Assembly: GCA_963971425.1 (NCBI GenBank)
Contig: OZ020517.1
Span: 436,501-500,500, forward strand
Length of the DNA: 64,000 bases
Direction: 5' to 3'
Source of the DNA: Bryoerythrophyllum caledonicum
Taxonomy: Eukaryota; Streptophyta; Bryopsida; Pottiales; Pottiaceae
Under the pieces are notes generated by a model, which worked only from the letters and a program-made list of their open reading frames with translations, was not told the origin of the DNA and made no database searches. Positions 10,836 to 18,494 of this stretch are shown in pieces. Every line of letters begins with the position of its first letter. Positions within the stretch are counted from its first letter, which is position 1. Both the position numbers and the translations under genes were made by a program.

Positions 10836-11320
10836 TCGTGAGAGTCGAAGTCCGGCAACAACAGTCAAATTACCAGTTAGCATAGTAGGAAGAGTGTTGT
10901 TTGGTCACTCTAAGAATCCGGACAGTGGGTACCTAGCCACTTTAAGTCACAGGGTAGTGGGAAACCCAACCACTTACACAAAACCGGGTCAGTGGACTTC
11001 GGCCACTCGTTTAAAAACTCCAGGAGACTCTCTGAGGAGGAACAGAGACTAATCAAACCACCCTCCTGATTTCCGGAAACCCAACTCCGGAAACCATTGT
11101 ATAGTATCCGGATCCGGACGGACCCGGACCTAATATAAGTGATAGAGAACTATAGCTAATTCGTAATTGTATTATTTCGGTAAGACTAGTAATCTGGGGT
11201 ATTGGAAGAAGACATTTAGGTCTCTGTGGGAACGAAACCGGAGCGGTTACTCTGGGAAGCTCTTAGTGACGATTAGGAGCATTCCGGAGGAATACTGTCT
11301 CTACGAACTGCAACAGGGTG

Positions 11321-11870
11321 CAATGTGAAGCTCGGCATCATCGACTTTCGGAACATCCCCGGGTTCTCTATGACGGCAACGTCGTCGTTGGAGAGGCCCT
11401 TCTTCGACGAGTTCATGACGATGTTCGCATTGAAAGGGCAGCCTCCACTCACCGATCTTCCAGCCTGGCTCTTCATTTGCGGCAACAAGCAATCGCACCT
11501 TCAAGTGACAGCGTTTGCTGAGGGCCTGTCCTTGTGCCATGCCTATGATTTTCTGCAGTCGAAGTATCTTCCCTCCGAGAACGAGCGCCTAGGAGGTTAC
11601 CAGCCAAAGACCATCAACGCTCTCGACCCGGTTCGGCTCCTCTTTCTCTTCAAGAGGGAGCTTACAGTGATCTCGGCCATTAAGAAGATCTACGCAGCTC
11701 CAGAGCATGTCTTGTACACGAAGCTGCGCAAATACAACGAGCTGGCGTACTCCATGAATTTAAACGAGCTTAGGATGGAGTTCTTCATCAAGGTCCTGGA
11801 GCTGTTCTGCAAGAAGGGGGATTCTGTTGTCCAGCTGTTTGGCGGGACGGAATTACTGACTACGAGTGTG
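11321..11870 (+). CDS. Exon 3 (3' part): methyltransferase-like region with FGGTE motif
   Basis: This continues the frame broken at 7406 and ends at GTG|GTAAGC (11870). The last 25 residues read VLELFCKKGDSVVQLFGGTE, which resembles the glycine-rich SAM-binding motif I (D.F.G.G) of DNA methylases of the beta class. The preceding ~150 residues (LPAWLFICGNKQSHLQ..) are unassigned. Confidence 0.5.
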
Positions 11871-11883
11871 GTAAGCATCCCTG

Positions 11884-12119
11884 CAGTTTAGCTCGACTCG
11901 AGCTAAACTGTTGATACCATTTCTGACTCGTGCGTAGTTTCAATGAGGTCATGCCTATGCTGTTGCGTGACACATTAGCTCGAGTCGAGCTAAAGTGTCG
12001 GCTTTTACTTGTATGATTTTCTAGAAGTCATCACTACGTTCGTATCCTTTATAGTTGTAATAGCTGAGTTTTTGTGCCATCAATTGTTTGTATTGAGTTT
12101 AACTCGACTCGACCTAAAT
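11884..12119. repeat. Three palindromes in intron 3
   Basis: 11884-11910 is a perfect 27-bp palindrome whose arms start CAGTTTAGCTCGA. 11969-11999 is symmetric over 31 bases with one mismatch. About 12097-12119 is a decayed copy (TTTAACTCGACTCGACCTAAA). All three lie inside the intron between GTAAGC (11871) and GTGTGCAG (12148). Confidence 0.9.
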
Positions 12120-12148
12120 TGAATCTTGTTCAATCCATTGGTGTGCAG

Positions 12149-13088
12149 ATGTTGGACCTGGAGGCATTATGCATTTCACACGACACCGATGAGCAGGATC
12201 TCGATGACGCCGTGGAGGTCGCGTTGACGTTGGATTGGGCCAATCACGTCAACGCGGAGATCTTCCCCGAGCTTGGAGAGGCCGTTGGAAAGGGGAAGGG
12301 GAAAGCCATTGTTGACCTCGGCGAAGAGGAGGAAGATGCGGAACCAAGCGTCGTGGTTGCGTGCCCGATCTCGAGCACCGCCACTCCGGAAAATGAGTCC
12401 CAGGACGACTTCGTTGACGCTACTCCGCCTGAATATCAGAGTGCCTCTCAATCTGAAGCTGGAGACGCAATCGCTTCCTCGCGACAATGACTCGACTTCC
12501 CGGAGTTGGATTCGTTGGAGATTTCCGACAGGCCTCATTCAGCTCCCACCTTGGGCGCTTCATCCGCTCGTCCGGCGGCCAAGAAGAGGAAGGTCGCCAA
12601 CGCGAGCGGACACTCTCCGTTGGCTGTTGCGAGCAGCGCTCAGGATGAGAGCAGGTTGCCCTCCCTTGAGAAGAAGCTCGAAGAGGAGGCCACCCGAATG
12701 AGGCTGATGGAGCAACGGCTGGCGGAGCGCGACGAGGAGCTCAGGGATCTGCAGCGAAGGCGTGACGATGAAATGAAGAGGGACCAAGATCAGAGGCATG
12801 CCGAGATGATGCTCATGATGTAGAGATTCATGTCGGCTAATTTGCCTGCTGCCGCCACGACACCGCCCGTAGTTAATGCTGCGATCCCCGTGCCTCCCGC
12901 CTCACCGGACGGCAATTCTGGGAGTACGTCTCGCGATTTGCAGCTACCATCTCCGTCGGGTACCTCCCCCGTTTCCAGTGGGGCTCAATTGCTTCCTGTT
13001 CTCCCATCCCCTTCGATCCGCCCCTCTTCCCCCCCGAAGTCGCCCGCTCGGGACGAATCTATCCATGATGTCCGCAGCTCATCGTCAG
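12149..13088 (+). CDS. Exon 4: acidic, coiled-coil and Pro/Ser-rich linker
   Basis: The exon opens right after the acceptor (MLDLEALCISHDTDEQD..). It then contains an acidic stretch (GEEEEDAEP), a basic cluster (AAKKRKVANA, a plausible nuclear localisation signal), a strongly heptad-like region (LEKKLEEEATRMRLMEQRLAE, about 12665-12800) and a Pro/Ser-rich tail. In-frame stops TGA 12488 and TAG 12821 interrupt it. It ends TCAG|GTTAGT. Confidence 0.5.
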
Positions 13089-13192
13089 GTTAGTGTAACG
13101 TAGTTGCGAGTGTACATAGTCAGATCATTTTGTAAATGTCCAATTTTGTACTCCAGTATATTTTTGTGAATATTACAGTGCAGGGCGAGCAC

Positions 13193-13213
13193 TTTAGCTC
13201 GACTCGAGCTAAA
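13193..13213. repeat. Palindrome in intron 4
   Basis: One complete 21-bp copy (TTTAGCTCGA, central C, exact mirror) sits about 70 bases before the acceptor at 13284. Confidence 0.9.
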
Positions 13214-13701
13214 CTGCTTGAAATCTAACCACTGTGTCCTCTGTGTGCAACCTCTGATAGGGTGCAGTTGTTGAATTTTTTCAGATCTAAGTTTCGGTGA
13301 TGACGCGATTGCTCACCCAGTCATAGATGAGGTCGTCCAAACTGCAGTCCCAGTCATAGAAGAGGTCGTCCAAGTTCCGCCCGTGCTCGTAGACGAGATC
13401 AATCATGATTCTGCTGTCCCGGAGCCTCCTCTTCTTGTCCCAGAACTGTGCCTCCACATGGATGTCGGCCACTGCGGGCTCCTTGACAGCATGCAGAATT
13501 CGTTGGGATCGATGGGTGCCCGAGACGAAATGCTGCGGGACGATGAAGTTCTCGAGGTATTCTTCTAACTCTTTTTGATCTCCACTCTTTCCCCATTTCA
13601 CTCCTCCCCCCATTAACCTCTTTTGTTCTACGTATTGTTGATTTGTCGTTGTTATTGAATCTGTAGTAATATTGGTCGTTCTCCTGGCATTTCCGAACCA
13701 G

Positions 13702-14496
13702 GTCGGCGAGGCATCAATAAGTGGTGCCAGTAATTTAGAAGAAATACCTAGAGTCCGTTCTGATTCCGATGGCAGGTGGTTAAATATTGTGCTGGACCTC
13801 AATGGGGTTCTATACACGTGTGAGCCGTCGTGGCAGGCCAGAGGATCCAGGAACTCAATCCCGTCCATTCACTCGGCTTCGCTGCCGGCCGAAGTAGGCC
13901 CTAAACTAGTTCAAGTGGGCCCTGGTTGTGTTGAATTCCTCACGAAGTTGTCTAAGATTGCCACCATCACGATCTGGAGTTCGATGATGGAATCTACAAC
14001 ACGTCAGATATCTCAATATCTTTTTCAGCATAGTTCTTCGTACCCTCTTAGGATCTTTGGTCAGGAGAGTTGCGATAGGGTTCCCGAACGTAGAGTCGGT
14101 AGCAGAATTATCTACATGAAGGAATCTGGCACTTAGAAGGACATCTTCTTGAAGACCTTATCGAGCCATCTCTTCAATAGGTTGGGCCGTGAGTATACTC
14201 CGGCAAATACGCTTGTCATTGACGACAACCCGATTAAGCACATGCTCAATTTGTCGGAGAACGTCCTTCTTCTTCCATCATGGTCGCACAAACATGTTGG
14301 CGCGAAAGACGATTCTGTATTGTTGGAGGAATTGTTGCCATATCTCTTTGACCTTCATCAGTTTTCGGGTGGCCTAGCACAATACCGGGCCGAACATCCC
14401 TCTGGCCGGGAGATGTTTTATAATGATCAGAAGACGTGTGGTCAGTCTGCAAGTATCTGGAACGCAATCCAAGCCTATCAGAATCTCCGCTCTTAA
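13702..14496 (+). CDS. Exon 6: FCP1/NIF-type HAD phosphatase-like domain
   Basis: Acceptor CGAACCAG|GTC follows a short exon 5 (13285-13556). The domain shows NIVLDLNGVLYTCEP (the HAD nucleophile loop with the second Asp replaced by Asn, as in many plant DLNG-type members), FLTKLSKIATITIWSSMM and NTLVIDDNPIKHMLN (the IDD motif of FCP/SCP phosphatases). After an in-frame TAG at 14134 the frame continues to a natural TAA at 14494. Plant proteins of this kind are known as NLI-interacting-factor-like. Loss of the second Asp makes catalysis doubtful. Confidence 0.65.
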
Positions 14497-14524
14497 TGCC
14501 ATTGGGAACGCTTAGATGCCTATT

Positions 14525-14552
14525 ACACTTTAGGTCGGGTAGAGCTAAACTG
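14525..14552. repeat. Decayed palindrome downstream of the HAD exon
   Basis: CACTTTAGGTCG... and ..AGAGCTAAACTG flank a partly scrambled centre. This is the first copy after the stop codon and lies 29 bases downstream of it. Confidence 0.6.
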
Positions 14553-14767
14553 TATCGATTGGCTGCAGCTCGATTTTGTAAATTTTGTAGGACCATTTCT
14601 GTGTATATATTTTTTTTGATAAATGATACTTAGTTGTTTCACCACTTTGTTTTGTTGTGGGGATTGGATACCTACTGCTGATGGAATGTCGTGCTATTTT
14701 GAATGATTGGAATTTTCATCTATTGTTCTAAGGTATGTGAGTGTCGCTGTGGTTAATATTTCTACAG

Positions 14768-15619
14768 GGCTGTGAGTGTCGGGCGTCCGTGGATTCCTTG
14801 CTGGGCCCAGAGGAGTTTGTCCTTTCTCTTCGGAGTAAAGGGCTTTTGTTGCACTCTGCTGCAACCGCGCAATCAACCATGGATTATTCGACCATGGCAG
14901 TGGACGACGGAGTTGTTGAGAGCCCTATTGCGCGGGAGCCAATTCATGAAAGGAACAACTCACCTTCGCCGCAGTGGCCTCGTTCAGTTCCTGGGTCCCC
15001 GCCTTTAAATCCGGATAAATGTACTCCAGCAAAGCGTATTCTCTATGACGGTTTAAGGGATGGTACTTCCCAACGCTTGCTTGCGGTGCGTGTTGTGATG
15101 ACCTCCAATTTATTGCAGTATTGAGATGTTTTGGCCTAGACAATTTTGGTTTGTTGTTGAGCTACATTGCACTAATGTAGTTTTGGTTCATTTGAGCTTG
15201 TTTTTTTTTCGTTGGAGGTTAAATGTGCTCTGTGGATCTTTCCTTCTGCATTTTAGCTCCATTCGACCTAATTTGCGCTAGGATGTATCTTAATGATTCA
15301 ATTTTCATGTGTGTTGTGTAGGAGTGGTTGACCTAAAGTGTATTTCTTTGGATTGTGTGTGGCGCCTACTGTGCAGGAACCATCCGTTAATTGTCTCCGT
15401 CCCCGTACTCTTTCAGGAAATGCTGCTAGAAGCAAATGCTCTCCTTCCCCCACCCGCCGGCACTCGCTGCCCAAATCAAACAGTGATGAGGTGCATAGGC
15501 GGGGTTTGCAACGTCTTCTAGAGAGTCCATTAATGCAAGAGAATGGCGCAACATGGACAAGGCAACGTCAGAGGGCTTTTTTGAAGACGCGTATAGAGGC
15601 TTATGGTGGAACTCCGTAG
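14768..15619 (+). CDS. Two-exon unknown gene or 3' exons of the fusion gene
   Basis: Acceptor TTTCTACAG (14767) opens a frame GCECRASVDSLLGPEEFVLSL.. that ends at GCG|GTGCGT (15085). Acceptor TACTGTGCAG (15376) opens the second block, EPSVNCLRPRTLSGNAARS..., ending with TAG at 15617. The protein is Ser/Pro/Arg-rich with a basic, helical C-terminus (TRQRQRAFLKTRIEAY). I do not recognise it. The intron holds a decayed palindrome (15248-15276), so it belongs to the same transposon. An AATAAA lies at about 15701. It may be an alternative 3' end of the fusion gene. Confidence 0.4.
15248..15276. repeat. Decayed palindrome in the last intron
   Basis: The copy reads TTTTAGCTCCA and its imperfect mirror TTCGACCTAATTT. 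It is the rightmost member of the family within the large transposon. Confidence 0.5.
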
Positions 15620-15865
15620 ACCATTTGATTAGTGATAGGACGATTGTGTTTTGGCTCGGGGTGAACGAGTGTTGTTTGTAACTTTTTTCATGAAGTTTTG
15701 AATAAAGCTTGGAATAATGGTATATGCTTCTTTTACCGTTACCATTTTTTGGGACATTCGGCTAATTTGGTCCATCCATGTAATGATATATAGTATTCTT
15801 GGTGCATTGTCGATATGCTTTGCACCTACGATTGTCTATATATATTGATACTTCAAAGATCATAT

Positions 15866-15910
15866 ATCTTCAAAATCATGGAAATCTCCCAATCTAACGA
15901 ATATGGTGTT
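15866..15910. repeat. Right terminus of the large transposon
   Basis: Reading inward from 15910 the end is AACACCATATTCGTTAGATT, then GGGAGATTTCC and CATGATTTTG. Both ends of the MITE at 19121-19524 begin with AACACCATATT(C/T)GTTA and carry the same GGGA...TTCCAT segment. Confidence 0.75.
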
Positions 15911-17884
15911 GGAGGTGTTCGAGTTGATCGGAACACGGCGGCTCAAGGCATACATGGAGGATGAAAAGCAGAGGTCCAGCATTGCACGGAGATTTTCTTT
16001 GGATGAAGAGGATTTTCAAATGGATGGGGTTCGAATGTCCGGGTTCCGGGAGCACTACCAGCCCCGGGTTAAGGCCCTTCTAGAGGTTTTGTGCCTAAAG
16101 AAGACTACCACACATCCAGCCTGAACCTGCTTCAATACTTGTATGAAGCAGTCCGAGCCAAGTAGGAGGTGTTAGACTGGGCATCGCTGGTACTCACTAA
16201 CTTCCGCCGAGTTCTCGATCACGCACGCAAGAGCATGAAGGAGATTCCAGGTGCGCAGCTGATTGAGGCTATTCTTCGGCGGTGGTTTCGAGCTGATGGA
16301 GAGCCTTTTTCCACCGGAGTCGGCCCTTCCCGGGCAGCCTTGGAATCAAGCGACGACCAGGAGGTGGAGGATGAGAGTCAGGAGACTCACACGGAGACTC
16401 CAGCCCCCACGGAGAGGATGATCACGGGCACCTCCCGGAGTTACGGTGACTCCAAGGATCGGAGGGTGATCGAGGTGGAGACAGGACCAGGGACAGCGGT
16501 CTCTACACCGATTCCTTCAGTCACCCGGGAGCGCCCCAGACCTGACCAGGACCTAGAGGTCATTCAGGAGCCCCACATCGTTGGGCAAGCCCGGGTTGGG
16601 TCATCCTTGGACACCGACCAGTTACGCAGCCCGAACTCCACCGATGGGATGGATTTCCACGAGAGAGGTACCTTGGAGTAGGGAGAAGTTGACTCCGGCT
16701 CGAAGCCACTCCAGGAAGTTACAGCCGCGGCCGACCATACCCCGGACATCACCAACCGCCAGCCATTGGAGTCCCTGGGTGAATCCTTGCATCCGACCCC
16801 AGACCCGGTGATGGTTGACATGCAGACCCTGACGATTGCTTTGGAGCAGAATTTGACGGCGGTAATTCAACTTTGTAACCTTCATGTTGAGCAGCAGGCC
16901 CAGACCGTACCCTGGCCAGAGTATAACCGGCTCCAAGATCGGATGGGCACATTAGAGGCGGAGCTGACCCGGACACGCCAGGAGCTGGAGGCATCCCGGC
17001 AAGCAAAAGCGGCCAACTCTGCTTCCCGGCTGAGGCGCCTGGAGATTGAGATGCTGGTGAACGCCCGGCTAAAGGCTCACGACCAGTTGGTGTTGGATCA
17101 CTACTTTTTGGTGGAGGATTACCGGCGCTGGGGCTTGACTCCACTGACTCACCCAGGTATGCCGCTCAGCCATATGGGTCCTTCTCACCGGCTGTTGTGG
17201 GATTCTTGGAAGCACTACACAGATGATGTTGCCCGATACCGCTGATACCTGAACCAGTTTTCAGCAGCCTATCCGGTCTTCAATTTTTTGGCTGGAGACC
17301 TAGAGTCGCAGCAGGAGTCTGGCCTCATCTTGACCCAGATGCCTACCAGTGGCAGCACAGCGGCCCCTTTTGTAGTGACTTCGGATGGCGGATACATGTA
17401 TGCCTATCCCCCACAGACCTGGGAGGGCTTCCACAGCCACTACACCCCAACCGTGCCACCTAGACCACCCCAAGTGTCTGACCCTGGGAGCTCCGGTGTT
17501 CAGACTCTGGATGATGGGCCACCGAGCAACCTCGACGACAGCCACCAATACACCCTATGCACGTCGCAAACTGGCGATCAAGCTCTGTCAACTGGCCTGT
17601 CTCCTCAGGGTTGGGGCCCGGCATGGGTTTCAGTTGAGGTATGCCCTCCTCCCGGAGCAGTGACACCCCGCGGCATCTCCAGGGCAGCGGACAGAGGTAC
17701 TTGGAGTTCGGCTGCGACACCAGGCATTGGCGCCCCTCGCGACATCCCGGCGTTGTTTTCTTTCCCAATGGCTAGGAGTACACTAGTGACACTTTTTTTG
17801 AAGGGTGTTAGCCGGAAGTCCCTTCCTCCCAAATTTTATTTTTTGAAACTTAGACTTTTTTCCGGCGACACTTACTTTCACTAG
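15911..17884 (+). pseudogene. Gag-like protein of the LARD element, with stops and a frameshift
   Basis: Readable blocks are 15911-16121, about 16140-16678, 16682-17241 and 17246-17884. They are separated by stops (about 16122, TAG 16163, TAG 16679, TGA 17243), with a frame change near 16100. An N-terminal helical region (ELIGTRRLKAYMEDEKQRSS.., FREHYQPRVKALLEVL) and a Ser/Glu-rich linker are followed by a clear coiled coil (MGTLEAELTRTRQELEASRQ, about 16940-17060) and a Pro/Gly/Ser-rich C-terminus. The architecture (helical domain, coiled coil, proline-rich tail) parallels the TGTGGG-element protein, but no close sequence match is visible. Confidence 0.55.
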
Positions 17885-17937
17885 GAGCCCTAGACTCTTG
17901 AACATCGAAGGGCCGATGTAGTTTAGAAGGGGGATAA

Positions 17938-18494
17938 TGTTAAGCGGAGAATTAGGATTAGAAGGCTCGGGTAGTAATTTTCATTTTTGGACACCGGTTG
18001 AGTTTTTAGCTTCCCAGTGGATGAACCTGACCAGGCGGATGATTTCCTTCATGGACAGTTTTTCATCCACTAGGTTGGCCGAATGAAACCTGGCCAGGCG
18101 GATGATTCCGTCCTGACCATTTCATCCGTCATTTGGATGAACATGGGTAGTCGGATGACTTTCATCCAGCCTAGTGTTCATCCGCTGGATGATTTCACTT
18201 AGGGTTTGGTGCACATGGAGGAGGAGCTTGGAAGCTCTCTCTCTCTCTCTCTCTCACACAGTTGCAACTTGGAGCTAGAGCTTAGACACATTAGGGTTAG
18301 AGGAGTTTTGGTGGGGTTTTGAGGTCACATTGAGTTGGAGAGACTTTGCCATGTACAAACTATGACTTAGCCAATAAAATCCGACGTGATTTGAGTTTTT
18401 ACAAGGAGTTTTGAGCAAATCAGGGTTTCTTAGGGTTTCTAGGGTTTTTAGGGTTTATGTAGAAGTGAGTTTGTAGATCAACCTCCCTTTAACA
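17938..18494 (+). repeat. 3' LTR of the LARD element with TCATCC repeats
   Basis: It starts TGTTAAGC and ends CCCTTTAACA. Between about 18010 and 18195 the motif TCATCC or its complement GGATGA appears roughly a dozen times, in phrases such as CCAGGCGGATGATT and TTCATCC. A (CT)n run lies at 18235-18255. AATAAAAT at about 18376 could be a polyadenylation or TATA-like signal. Confidence 0.75.

Larger units (their letters stand above)
7407..11315 (+). mobile_element. TGTGGA...ACA element, copy 1 (inserted in exon 3)
   Basis: Boundaries come from comparison with two other copies (51294-60735 minus, 62344 onward plus) and from the interrupted host frame. The left end is TGTGGAACTCCGTTTCCACA, itself a small inverted repeat, and the right end is ..ACGAACTGCAACA. 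The 5-bp target duplication is GGATG (7402-7406) against GGGTG (11316-11320), one mismatch. The element encodes one gag-like protein (7935-9995) and is packed with TCCGGA. No long terminal direct repeat, no extended terminal inverted repeat and no polymerase or transposase gene is visible. It must therefore be mobilised in trans, and its class is uncertain. Confidence 0.8.
3569..14496 (+). pseudogene. ParB-like / beta-class DNA methyltransferase-like / FCP1-like HAD fusion gene (disrupted)
   Basis: Six coding exons chain in frame with GT-AG introns: 3569-3579, 4915-6361, 6589-7406 continued at 11321-11870, 12149-13088, 13285-13556 and 13702-14496. The split in exon 3 is a 3.9-kb element insertion. 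Removing it with one 5-bp duplication restores the frame (..LWRNLGC / NVKLGIIDF..). Domain order is: N-terminal region ending in a basic tail; ParB/DGQHR-like domain (NGQHSVAAS, about 6038); methyltransferase-like region with a GPPD (motif IV-like) and then an FGGTE (motif I-like) segment; coiled coil and Pro/Ser linker; FCP1/NIF HAD domain. Four in-frame stops (TAG 5798, TGA 12488, TAG 12821, TAG 14134) show it is not intact. All are one C-to-T or G-to-A step from sense codons. Bacterial and phage ParB-methylase fusions are a known arrangement; the HAD fusion is inference from exon continuity. Confidence 0.6.
2770..15910 (+). mobile_element. Large palindrome-bearing DNA transposon (right part; left end not found)
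   Basis: The right end, ...AACGAATATGGTGTT at 15896-15910, matches both ends of the 404-bp foldback MITE at 19121-19524 over roughly 45 bases. The element shares with that MITE a distinctive palindrome built on TTTAGCTCGA or TTTAGGTCGA. Between 3.6 and 15.3 kb it carries about 17 palindromes plus two transcription units: a ParB/methyltransferase/HAD fusion and a smaller unknown gene. The flank after 15910 (GGAG...) is gag-like coding sequence of another element, so this transposon landed in an LTR element. If the TSD is 4 bp, as for the MITE, it would be GGAG. No matching left terminus was found between 1 and 3600, so the element is either truncated or starts left of the window. The superfamily is not assignable from this sequence. 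Confidence 0.6.
15911..18494 (+). mobile_element. Gag-only LTR retrotransposon (LARD-like), 3' part
   Basis: The coding part (15911-17884) is followed by a purine-rich primer site (AGAAGGGGGATAA, about 17924-17937) and a 557-bp LTR, TGTTAAG...CTTTAACA (17938-18494). No polymerase lies between gag-like coding and LTR, so it is non-autonomous. Its right flank (CCATTTATCAC, 18495 onward) is in-frame gypsy reverse-transcriptase sequence, so it inserted into a gypsy element. The expected 5-bp duplication would be CCATT, with its partner left of the large transposon and not seen. The large transposon cuts it on the left. Confidence 0.7.

Noticed and set aside
7407..11315. Classical LTRs at the ends of the TGTGGG element
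   Set aside because: The right-end sequence (..GGAATACTG.CTCT.C.AACT..ACA) does not recur near the left end, and the TGTGGGAA start recurs only as a 9-base match ~90 bp from the right end in copies 1 and 2.
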